DNA from: Calidithermus roseus
GTDB lineage: Bacteria; Deinococcota; Deinococci; Deinococcales; Thermaceae
DNA length: 55,211 nucleotides
Assembly: GCF_003574095.1 (NCBI RefSeq)
Contig: NZ_QWLA01000014.1
Coordinates: forward strand, 1 to 55,211
Direction: 5' to 3'
Shown one piece after another: positions 1 to 7,162 of this stretch. Position 1 is the stretch's first letter, and every line of letters begins with the position of its first letter. Made by a program: the position numbers and the translations under genes. Under the pieces are notes generated by a model. That model did no database searches and had not been told where the DNA came from. It saw nothing but the letters and a program-made list of their open reading frames with translations.

Positions 1-2
1 CC

Positions 3-212
3 GGTCTGCTGCTGCTGCACCTACCGCCCTACACCCCGGAGCTCTCCCCGGCGGAGCCGGTGGTGCCTCTGCTGCGGGAAGCGGTGGCCAATGAGAGCTT
101 CCCCAGCTTGGAGGCTTTGCAAGAGCGCCTGGTAGAGCGCTGTGTCTATCTCCAGGAGCACCCCGAGGTCATCCGGGGGGTGGCGGGGTTCAGGTGGATC
201 CCCAATGGATGA
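3..212 (+). CDS. IS630-type transposase, C-terminal fragment (cut by the window edge)
   Basis: The open frame runs in from the left edge and gives 69 residues before TGA. It begins GLLLLHLPPYTPELSPAEPV, which carries the signature of IS630/Tc1-mariner DDE transposases: a PPYxPELSPxE block whose last Glu is the third catalytic acid. The usual Trp after the Glu block is replaced by Val-Val-Pro. Because only the C-terminus is visible I cannot say whether the element is intact. The right inverted repeat should lie within some tens of bases after the stop, but without the left end I cannot define it. The fragment abuts the structured leader of the protease gene. Confidence 0.8.
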   Translation, partial: GLLLLHLPPYTPELSPAEPVVPLLREAVANESFPSLEALQERLVERCVYLQEHPEVIRGVAGFRWIPNG

Positions 213-285
213 CTATCTATCTAAGGTTGGTATTACCATTGCCCCCAGTGGTTCATGTGCTATAACAGTCACTGGAGGGTTACCT

Positions 286-362
286 CCTCTCGGAGGCGAA
301 GAAGCCTGTCCTGCATCTGGGCGCCTGGGACAGGCCGAGCCAGTGGCGCAACCGGCCGAGAG
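286..362 (+). promoter_or_regulatory. Structured leader element, copy A
   Basis: Copy A is closed by a perfect 7-bp stem (CTCTCGG at 287-293 with CCGAGAG at 356-362). Inside it are the block CGGAGGCG (291-298), a perfect 8-bp hairpin (304-311 with 328-335) and a 24-base block at 337-360 beginning GAGCCAGTGG and ending CCGGCCGAG. Copy B, 160 bases downstream, has the same order, and its stems differ in sequence but still pair. A strong hairpin (405-417 with 421-436) lies between the copies. This looks like a tandem RNA aptamer in a long 5' leader. I cannot match it to a riboswitch consensus I remember. The alternative is a decayed duplication of the gene's 5' end. Confidence 0.5.
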
Positions 363-445
363 ACAACCACCTCGTACGCGCTTTGCCACGCCGTGGGCGT
401 TTCTCGCCGGTCAGGCTCCCAGCCTGGCCCTAGGCGTTGTTTAGG

Positions 446-525
446 GCGTTCGGAGGCGTTGAACCGTGTTTCCCAACGTGGGCACCAAGGGAACCGGGGA
501 GCCAGTGGTGCAACCGGCCGAGCGC
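446..525 (+). promoter_or_regulatory. Structured leader element, copy B
   Basis: This is the second copy of the fold at 286-362. The closing stem is GCGTTCGG (446-453) with CCGAGCGC (518-525), 8 bp with one G-T pair. CGGAGGCG is at 451-458. The internal hairpin (468-474 with 489-494, one bulge) has another sequence than copy A but still pairs. The 3' block at 499-522 differs from copy A at one base in 24. The GGAGG inside it (452-456) sits 9 bases before a possible GTG start at 466, so the fold would include the ribosome binding site of the protease gene. That arrangement suits translational control. The role is inference. Confidence 0.5.
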
Positions 526-2184
526 GAAGAAAGCGTTTCTGACGGACCCCGGCTTTCCCCCTTCACCTTTACAGCTGCTTTCTCGATCCTGCTTATGCTG
601 GCAGGCTGCGGCCAGCCTGTCGCGCAGGCCAACTTCACCGTCGTACCCGCCCAGCTTCCGATGAGCGGGGGAGAGCTTTCCTTCTTCTGGCAAGCCGAGG
701 GCGTCGCGGAGGTCACGATCTCGAGCGACCCCCAACTGCCCGGATTTCCCCTCACCACCCGTGATCGTTCCTTCTCGGTGAGGGTGCGGGGCAACCCTAC
801 CACTACCGCCAAAACCTACCGCTTCACCCTCGAGTTCGGCGGCGTGAGCAAGACCCAAACCATCACGGTCGAGCCCCAGGCTTCCGTGAGCTGCCCGAGC
901 TCGAGCCAGCCTGCCGCCCACGCCGCTGCCCTTGCCGCCGTGGAGCCGCTCAAACCAACCGGCCTGGGCCGCTTCGACCGGCCCTATGCCACGGGCCGCC
1001 TGCTGGTGTTCAGCCGTAGCGAGAGCCGCCTGCAAAAGCTGGGCGCACTGAGCCTGCGGGGTGGTTGGGGCCTGGTGCAGGTGCCGCAGGGTCAGGAAAT
1101 GGCTCGAGCCCGCAGCCTCCTCGAGCAGGGTCTGGCCGACTATGCCCAGCCTGAGTACCTCTACGAGGCCGCCGAGGCTGCCGTGCCTCCGGCCAACCGC
1201 CAGTACCCTTCCCAGGGCGACCTCTTCGCCCAGATGCGCCTCGAGCAGGCCTGGAAGAGCCTCAGCGCCGGGTGCTCGCGCCCGGTGGTCGCCGTGGCCG
1301 ACACCGGCTTCTTCACCCGACGCGCCGACCTCGCGCCCAACCTCACGCCGCAGGCAAGCTGGCTGGACGTGGTGGGCTCGAGCCTCGAAGCACCCCAGCC
1401 TCGCCAGGGTGCGGTAGACCCCCACGACGGCAACTCCCACGGCACCGCCGTGGCCAGCGTCATCGCCGCTACGACCAATGACGGCTCCATGCTGGCTGGG
1501 GTGAGCTATAACCTGGTCCAGGTGTTGCCCATCAAGATCTTTGACGCCCAGGGCCGCACCGGTACGCTCCAGATCGCCCAGGCCCTCGAGTACGCCGCTG
1601 GGCAGACCCAGATCGGCGGCCAGACCTTCACCAACCCGACTCCGGCCCAGGTGGTCAACCTCTCGCTCTCCGGGCAGGCCTATGATCCCTACCTCGAGAG
1701 CGTGCTGGCTCGAGTCACGGCCCAGGGGTTGGTGGTGGTGGCTTCCAGCGGCAACGGCGACAGCGCCAGCGTGGGCTATCCGGCTTCCTCACCCTACGTC
1801 ATCGCCGTGGGCGCGACCGATGATCAGGGTCGGCGGGCGGTGTGGGGCAGTGGTTTTGGCTCCAACTATGGCCCGGAACTCGACTTCGTGGCCCCCGGTA
1901 CCGCCGTCCCCAGCTATGGCAGCCAGGGAACCGACACAGTGGGCAACGCCTACGGTACTTCGATGTCAGCGGCCTTCGTCAGCGCTACGGTGGCGCTGCA
2001 CCTCTACCAGAACCAGCGTCAGTACGGCACTTTCTATCCCGAAGGAACCGGGAGTCAGGTGTTGCAAGCGGTGCAGGAGTGCTTGCGCAGCGCAGCCCAG
2101 TTCTCCACGCCCTCGCTCGAGCTAGGTCATGGCCTCATCGACGTGTCCAAGGTGGTAGACCCTGCCAACGCCGCGTGTAACTGA
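466..2184 (+). CDS. Subtilisin-like serine protease (S8), predicted lipoprotein
   Basis: This 572-residue frame encodes a secreted protease. A hydrophobic segment ending LMLAGC is a lipobox, so the protein should be lipid-anchored outside. Next come a beta-sandwich-like domain, a propeptide-like region (about residues 180-235, ending DYAQPEYLYEA) and the S8 catalytic domain with Asp279 (VADTG), His325 (NSHGTAVAS) and Ser499 (GTSMSAAF). The oxyanion Asn lies in ASSGNGD. The start is uncertain: GTG 466 has GGAGG 9 bases upstream but gives an unusually long segment before the lipobox, GTG 505 and 508 are alternatives, and no ATG, GTG or TTG lies between 525 and 590. The start region overlaps structured element B. 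The N-terminal sandwich resembles that of the repeat lipoprotein at 3125-4522. Confidence 0.9.
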   Translation: MFPNVGTKGTGEPVVQPAEREESVSDGPRLSPFTFTAAFSILLMLAGCGQPVAQANFTVVPAQLPMSGGELSFFWQAEGVAEVTISSDPQLPGFPLTTRDRSFSVRVRGNPTTTAKTYRFTLEFGGVSKTQTITVEPQASVSCPSSSQPAAHAAALAAVEPLKPTGLGRFDRPYATGRLLVFSRSESRLQKLGALSLRGGWGLVQVPQGQEMARARSLLEQGLADYAQPEYLYEAAEAAVPPANRQYPSQGDLFAQMRLEQAWKSLSAGCSRPVVAVADTGFFTRRADLAPNLTPQASWLDVVGSSLEAPQPRQGAVDPHDGNSHGTAVASVIAATTNDGSMLAGVSYNLVQVLPIKIFDAQGRTGTLQIAQALEYAAGQTQIGGQTFTNPTPAQVVNLSLSGQAYDPYLESVLARVTAQGLVVVASSGNGDSASVGYPASSPYVIAVGATDDQGRRAVWGSGFGSNYGPELDFVAPGTAVPSYGSQGTDTVGNAYGTSMSAAFVSATVALHLYQNQRQYGTFYPEGTGSQVLQAVQECLRSAAQFSTPSLELGHGLIDVSKVVDPANAACN

Positions 2185-2196
2185 CGTCGCAGCCTG

Positions 2197-2210
2197 GCTA
2201 TCGGCCATCG
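2197..2210. repeat. Two units of the GCTATCG heptamer repeat
   Basis: GCTATCG and GCCATCG lie in tandem. This is a member of the dispersed intergenic family whose largest array is at 42187-42263. It supplies the stop codon of the minus-strand hydrolase. Confidence 0.6.
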
Positions 2211-2986
2211 ACTTGCTGCAAAAACTCGATACTCGCCCGCGCGATCCGCTCCCATCCCTCGGCCTGGGGCAGGTCGGCGGGCTGGTCCCCTGCTTGGGCT
2301 CCATAAGCCCCGAAAGCGGCGTGGTTGAGCCCCTCGAGCACCTCTACACGGGTGCCCTTGGGCATGCGGGAGACCTCGAGGGCGCGTTTTTCCGCCGGGA
2401 TCAGCCCGTCCTTGCTGCCGAAGAGGGCCAGGGTGGGCAGGGTGAACCCGGAGAGGTCGTGTTGCGGGTAGGAGGCCCAGAAAATCAGCCCGACCACCGA
2501 TTGCCTGACCGCCGAGTCGTCTGAAAACGCGAAATTAGACGCGGCCACCCCGCCCATGGAGTGCCCGGCCAGCACCCACCTGAGCTGGGGGTAGCCCTCG
2601 AGCACCACCTTGGCCCGGTCCTGGTCGGTGATGGCCAGGTTGAAGGGCACCCACATCAGGGCCACGGGGTAGCCCGCCGCCGCTATTTGCCGCAGCACCG
2701 GGGCGTAGGCACGGTAGTCCACCCGCGCGCCGGGGTAGAAAGCCAGGCCGAGTTGGGCACTGTCGCCCGTGGGCCTCATCAGGTAGCCCCAGTCCTTGGC
2801 CTCGACCGACACCGCAGTGTCGCTGCTAAGGGCGCTGAGGGCCTGGGGGGTTGGGGGAATTGGCTTGAGGGCCCGCCAGATGTAAAACACTACGCTGGCG
2901 GCGAAGAAGAACATCAGGCCAAAGAAGATCAGCCAGAAGCGGTGGTTGGCTACCAGGGTTCGGGGTTTGACGCTCGTGCTTTTCAT
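2198..2986 (-). CDS. Membrane-anchored alpha/beta hydrolase
   Basis: The protein has a basic N-terminus, one transmembrane helix (FWLIFFGLMFFFAASVVFYI) and a compact alpha/beta hydrolase domain. The nucleophile elbow is GHSMGG, the acid is probably the Asp of GSKDGLIP, and the His is that of LEGLNHAAFG. This matches the dienelactone-hydrolase-like group of predicted esterases or peptidases; the substrate is unknown. I chose ATG 2986; a GTG at 3010 would add eight residues but has no ribosome binding site. The stop codon TAG lies inside an intergenic heptamer repeat (2197-2210), so the last residues are repeat-encoded. A TACAAT box lies upstream on the minus strand near 3031. Confidence 0.8.
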   Translation of the reverse strand: MKSTSVKPRTLVANHRFWLIFFGLMFFFAASVVFYIWRALKPIPPTPQALSALSSDTAVSVEAKDWGYLMRPTGDSAQLGLAFYPGARVDYRAYAPVLRQIAAAGYPVALMWVPFNLAITDQDRAKVVLEGYPQLRWVLAGHSMGGVAASNFAFSDDSAVRQSVVGLIFWASYPQHDLSGFTLPTLALFGSKDGLIPAEKRALEVSRMPKGTRVEVLEGLNHAAFGAYGAQAGDQPADLPQAEGWERIARASIEFLQQVDGR

Positions 2987-3048
2987 GCTCTCGCCCAGAT
3001 TCTGCTTCACTTCGGCACTGGCGATGATTGTACCGCAAGCGTAAGAAA

Positions 3049-3067
3049 GGCGGGCTCGAGACCCGCC
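3049..3067 (-). terminator. Stem-loop terminator of the lipoprotein operon
   Basis: GGCGGG at 3049-3054 pairs with CCCGCC at 3062-3067 around a seven-base loop. Read on the minus strand the stem is followed by TTTCTT. It lies about 60 bases after the stop of the gene at 3125-4522, as expected for intrinsic termination. Confidence 0.65.
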
Positions 3068-3124
3068 CTTTGGAAGTTCGCCTTCGACGTAGGACGTACG
3101 ACCAAGTGCTCTCCGTCCCTCACA

Positions 3125-4522
3125 TCACTTGCCTACCGGCGCCACTAGTGCCGCCCCGGCGGGCAGTTCCCCGGCGGCATATGCCTTGACCTTGGTGTAG
3201 GTGTTGCCGCTGAAGGTGCCGAGTTCGCCCGATCCGTCGCTCTTGTAGAAGAGCACCCCCGCCGACGTGTTCACCACCTGCTCCCAACCCTTCGCCAGTT
3301 GCCCCGAGATGTAGGTGCCGGTCTGGGTGAAGCTCCCGCCAGCGGCGAAAGTGCCCAGCGCGCCGATCCCGTCGCTCTTACGGTAGAAGAGCACCCCGCC
3401 GGGCGTGCGGAGGATGTGGCTCCAGTTTGTGCTGAAGCTGTAGTTGGAGTAAACGTAAGTCCACTTGCAGCTCGAGTCGTAGGTCCCGTAGCCTCCAATC
3501 CCGCTGGGCTGTTTGTAGAAGAACACTCCGTTGGCGTCGTTTACCCGCAGGATGAGATCCCAGTCGGTCGAGTAGCCGATCTGGGTCACGGGGTTGCTGA
3601 AGTCGTAGTCGTTGCCGTAGCTGCCGCAGAGGGTGGTCCCGGTGGTGGCTTTGTAGAAGACCAGTCGGTCGCTGAGGCTCACCATCTGGTTCTGTCCCGC
3701 CGGGAGCTCTCCTGGGGCGTAGCCGCGCAGCTTGCGGAAGCTCCCCGCCCCGTCGAAGCTGCCCAGGGCTCCCGAGCCGTCGGCTGCGCTGTAGAACAGC
3801 TCGTACAGCTCGTAGGGCTTGCCGAAGTGGGTGACTCTGGCGGGCAACTCTCCGGCGACGTAGCTTTTGAGTGGGGTGTACGCCCCGCCGCTATCCAGGC
3901 TTCCCAGCGCTCCTGAGCCGTCGCCCTTGTAGAACAGCACCCCTCCGGTGAGCACGGCGGGCACGATGCTGATGGTGGCGCTGGCGCTCAGGCCAGTGCC
4001 CTCGAGCACGGCGGTGAGGGTGGCAGTAGTCATGGTGGTCACGCTGGTGGGTGGGGTGTAGATGACGCTCGGGCCGCTGCTCGAGCTCAGGCTTCCAGGA
4101 CCCTCGAGCGTCCAGTTCACCGTAGCCGTCGAGCCACTCACGATGGCGTCGAAGCTGCCGCCGGGGTCGCCGGCCACGAAGGCCCTCGAGGTGGGGTTGA
4201 TGTTGATGGAGGGCGTGGGGGCCACCGTCACCGAGGCATCTTTGCTCACGCTTCCGGCACTGTTGCTCGCGGTGAGGGTGAAGGTCTGGCTGGCGGTCAC
4301 GTTCAAGGTCTTGCTGCCTTTGTCGCTGGGGCTGACGTTGCCCACCCCGCTGATGCTCAGGCTGCTCGCACCGCTGACGTCCCACTCGAGCCTCACGCTT
4401 CCCCCGCCGCTGGGCAGGCTCGAGGGGGTGGCGGCGAAGCTATTGATTAGGGGAGGGTTGGCCGGAGTGCCCGTGTTGCAGGCCGCCAGCAGTCCTAGGA
4501 GAAAGATCCAGATACGGGTCAT
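3125..4522 (-). CDS. Lipoprotein with an Ig-like region and six LFYK-type repeats
   Basis: This is a 465-residue secreted protein. The signal peptide ends in the lipobox LLAAC. One or two Ig-like beta-sandwich regions follow (to about residue 190). The C-terminal half is six repeats of about 43-45 residues, each opening like VLFYKGDGSGALGS or LFYSAADGSGALGS and ending near YxAGELPA. Repeats 3 and 4 are the most diverged and hold the only Cys residues of this half. Six such units could close as a beta-propeller or act as a lectin-like binder; that is inference. The start ATG has AGGAGGTGA just upstream. It lies 14 bases after the C39-like lipoprotein gene and probably shares its message. Ligand and function are unknown. 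Confidence 0.85.
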   Translation of the reverse strand: MTRIWIFLLGLLAACNTGTPANPPLINSFAATPSSLPSGGGSVRLEWDVSGASSLSISGVGNVSPSDKGSKTLNVTASQTFTLTASNSAGSVSKDASVTVAPTPSININPTSRAFVAGDPGGSFDAIVSGSTATVNWTLEGPGSLSSSSGPSVIYTPPTSVTTMTTATLTAVLEGTGLSASATISIVPAVLTGGVLFYKGDGSGALGSLDSGGAYTPLKSYVAGELPARVTHFGKPYELYELFYSAADGSGALGSFDGAGSFRKLRGYAPGELPAGQNQMVSLSDRLVFYKATTGTTLCGSYGNDYDFSNPVTQIGYSTDWDLILRVNDANGVFFYKQPSGIGGYGTYDSSCKWTYVYSNYSFSTNWSHILRTPGGVLFYRKSDGIGALGTFAAGGSFTQTGTYISGQLAKGWEQVVNTSAGVLFYKSDGSGELGTFSGNTYTKVKAYAAGELPAGAALVAPVGK

Positions 4523-4536
4523 GGCTCACCTCCTGC

Positions 4537-6798
4537 CTAGCCAACGTAGGTGTAGCCGACGGTGATGCTCACGGTCTTGCTGCCGATGGCCTGACCGCTG
4601 TCGTCGAGGACGGTGAGGCGGATGGTGTAAGGCAGTTCGTAGTTGCGGCCTCCGACCAGCTTCACGCTCAGGCTCGAACCCCTACCCACCTCCACCTCGC
4701 CGCCGCCTTGGGCCTGGGCGCTCCACACCAGCCGCTCGCCAGGCACCGCCGCGCCGTTGGAGTAGGTGGCATAGCCCACCAGGGGCACGTCCACGAGGGG
4801 CTGGTTGATGTCCGGGCTCCAGTACTTGGCCCCGTTCTTCGGCTCCACGATCACGATTTCGCCGGGGGTGCGGGTGGGATCGATCACGCTGACGCTCACC
4901 GAGGTGGCGGCCTGCAGGCCGTACTCGCCGGTGGCCACCAGGGTCAGGGTGCGCGAGCCGGCGGCGTTGGGGGTCAGGGTGTACGCCCCACCGTCGCCCA
5001 GGTGGCTCCCACCCTCGAACCAGGCCAGGCGGGCCCGGCCATCGGGCAGGGTGTGCGCGTCGAAGCCCTCGCCCCGGAAGGTGAAGGGCTCACCCTTGAG
5101 CAGGGTGGTAGGGCTGCTGGGCACCAGGATGCGCACCTTGGGCAAGTCGGTGGGGTCGGGGGCGAGCTTGAAGGCGATGTGCTTGACGTCCTGCAGCACG
5201 CCGCCCTGGCGCAGGTTGAGCTCCAGCCGCGCCGGGGTGGGCCCGCCCACCGCCCCGACCACGCCCGCCAGGTTGCCAAATTCCAAGTCCACGGGCTCGA
5301 GATTGTAAGCGTCCACGTTGACGTTGGCAAACTTCTGAGCCTTCATGCTCCTGCCCACGTACAGCCTGGCCTCGACCTCGAAGCCCAGCCCCACATCGGT
5401 CACGTTGACCACGTTGAAGCTCGCTTCCATGCGGCTACTGCGGTAGATCAGGTAGCGGAACTCACTGTCTTGCACCAGGTTGTTGCCGTAGGGGAAGGTG
5501 GGGAGGGTGGTGGCTTCGTCATTGAAGTAGTGGCCGTTGGGGTAGCCTCCGTCCCACTTCCAGCGCGAGATCACCCGGTTGGAGAGGTTACGGAATATGA
5601 GCGAAGCCGGAAAGGGATAGCCCACACCCCCGAAGTAGATGGTCTCGCCGTGGGATAGCTCGATCGAGCCACGCCGCTCGCTTTCGGGCTTGGGGTCGTT
5701 GTAGAAGATCAGGGTGTAGAGGTCGGGTTTCGCCGCGTCGCCGGAGTCGGCGCAGCCTTTGGTGGGGTCGTTGGGGTCTTTGAGCGTGCAGTTGGCCTCG
5801 CGGAAGGCTTTCCAGCTCATGGAGGGGTGGGTGCCGTTCCAGTCCGTGTTGGGGCGGGCGTTGGAATCGGCGATGTAGACGCCATCCTTGGTCACCCCCG
5901 TGATCACGAAGGCGTGCCACTGGCGGTCCGAGCTGGTCCAGACCGGCTTGCGCCCCAGGAGGGTGGCCAGGGCCGCGTAGGCCTGGAAGGCGGTGAAGTT
6001 CCCGCTCGAGCCCTCGCTGGGGATGAGCTCGGCGTCCCAGCGCATGAAGCTGTAGGTGCTTTCGGGGATGCCTGCGGCCTGAAGGATCGATCCGACTCCG
6101 GAGCCGCTGTTCGGCGGCTGCTTGATCAGGCTGGCCAGGCCGTAGTTGCTGGCGAAGCCTCCGGGGGTCTTGGGGTTGGAGACCAGCGCGGGCTGGGGTT
6201 TGTGGAAGTTGAGCGCCATGGAGAGCGAGGTGGGGGTGCACCAGGGTAGACCGGCCTGGTAGTAGAAGGGCACCTGCAGGGACTGGGTTCCGCCCTCGCT
6301 GGGCTTGGGAGCGGGCACCACGTAGGCGGTGTACATACCGGCCCGCATCACACCGTAGGCGAGCTTGCTCGACAGGCCGGAGGCTTGGGCCCCTACGGGC
6401 GTGGCCGCGTGTACCCACAGCCGGGGTTCACCGGATTCGGGCTTGGCGAGGGTTTCCAGCACCACCGGGTTCCCCTCGGGGGTGTCCGCGTCGGTGGGCA
6501 ACTCGAGGGTGGCCGCGGCTTTGAGGCTGGCCCCGCCCAGGTCCAGGCCCACCAGTGGCCCGGCAGGGCGCATCGGGTTGTCCTGGGGTTCGGCGGGCTT
6601 GGCCTTCACGTCCAGGGTGACCCTGGCATCCTGGCTCAGCACCCCCGGCGGGATGGTGATCCTGGCCCCACCCGCTTCGACTACCCCCCCTTCGGCGGCC
6701 TTGATGATGACCGAGTTCGACCCGCCCCCGGTGTTGTCCTGGGTGCAGGCGCCAAGCAAAGCAGCCAACAGCAATACACCAACAAACCAATACTTCAT
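4537..6798 (-). CDS. C39-like cysteine peptidase lipoprotein with C-terminal beta-sandwich domains
   Basis: The product is 753 residues. MKYWFVGVLLLAALLGAC gives a clean signal peptide and lipobox. A beta-rich N-terminal region (about 20-165) precedes a papain-like fold of the peptidase_C39_2 type: FYYQAGLPWCTPTSLSM carries Cys187, DRQWHAFVITG carries His295, and DSN follows as a likely third residue. The rest (about 340-753) is several beta-sandwich or PKD-like domains. I chose ATG 6798 because of the strong AGGAGG before it and because it overlaps the upstream stop codon as ATGA. C39-like enzymes cleave peptides, often after Gly-Gly leaders, but lipoprotein members of this kind have no assigned substrate. 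It is translationally coupled to the zinc ribbon gene. Confidence 0.8.
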   Translation of the reverse strand: MKYWFVGVLLLAALLGACTQDNTGGGSNSVIIKAAEGGVVEAGGARITIPPGVLSQDARVTLDVKAKPAEPQDNPMRPAGPLVGLDLGGASLKAAATLELPTDADTPEGNPVVLETLAKPESGEPRLWVHAATPVGAQASGLSSKLAYGVMRAGMYTAYVVPAPKPSEGGTQSLQVPFYYQAGLPWCTPTSLSMALNFHKPQPALVSNPKTPGGFASNYGLASLIKQPPNSGSGVGSILQAAGIPESTYSFMRWDAELIPSEGSSGNFTAFQAYAALATLLGRKPVWTSSDRQWHAFVITGVTKDGVYIADSNARPNTDWNGTHPSMSWKAFREANCTLKDPNDPTKGCADSGDAAKPDLYTLIFYNDPKPESERRGSIELSHGETIYFGGVGYPFPASLIFRNLSNRVISRWKWDGGYPNGHYFNDEATTLPTFPYGNNLVQDSEFRYLIYRSSRMEASFNVVNVTDVGLGFEVEARLYVGRSMKAQKFANVNVDAYNLEPVDLEFGNLAGVVGAVGGPTPARLELNLRQGGVLQDVKHIAFKLAPDPTDLPKVRILVPSSPTTLLKGEPFTFRGEGFDAHTLPDGRARLAWFEGGSHLGDGGAYTLTPNAAGSRTLTLVATGEYGLQAATSVSVSVIDPTRTPGEIVIVEPKNGAKYWSPDINQPLVDVPLVGYATYSNGAAVPGERLVWSAQAQGGGEVEVGRGSSLSVKLVGGRNYELPYTIRLTVLDDSGQAIGSKTVSITVGYTYVG

Positions 6799-7031
6799 TC
6801 CAATCCTCCTTTGCCTGCTTTTATCTCCAAAATCCTGTGCCCCCAGAGAAATTCCCGCCCACACCTGCCGCAGAAGCGGGCATAGGGCGAGGTGATCCGG
6901 GCTCCGCAACTGGGGCAGGCCTCGAGCATGCGCACGCCGTCGTTGGTGCAGTAGTGTTCGGCGGAACGCACCGGGACGGCTCTGGCACAGCGCGGGCAGA
7001 TGCGGTAAAAAACCCCTGCTTCGTCTTCCAC
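6795..7031 (-). CDS. Small double zinc ribbon protein
   Basis: This 78-residue protein has two probable zinc knuckle pairs: CPRC with a later YC, and CPSC with FCGRC. It has no signal peptide, so it should act in the cytoplasm. Double zinc ribbons of this kind are usually adaptors or nucleic-acid or protein binders. The GTG start follows GGGGGTAAAG. Its TGA overlaps the ATG of the C39-like lipoprotein gene (ATGA), so the two are translated together. Why a cytoplasmic zinc protein is coupled to a secreted peptidase is unclear. Confidence 0.7.
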   Translation of the reverse strand: MEDEAGVFYRICPRCARAVPVRSAEHYCTNDGVRMLEACPSCGARITSPYARFCGRCGREFLWGHRILEIKAGKGGLE

Positions 7032-7162
7032 ACCTTTACCCCCTTCGGCCTACAGGGTGCTCCAGCCTTGGTCAGACGGCGGTCAGAAGTCGGTCGGGTT
7101 TTGCCGGTGGCTTGCAAAGTGAGGGAGCCGGTACATTCCGACTCCCCCCACAGCCAAGCGCT

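Noticed and set aside
286-362. GCCACTG box on the minus strand, as in cobalamin riboswitches
   Set aside because: The other cobalamin-riboswitch boxes are absent, and the gene orientation does not fit.
430-1440. Long open frame on the minus strand across the protease gene
   Set aside because: It is antisense to a gene with a full S8 triad; its translation is low in complexity and has no domain.
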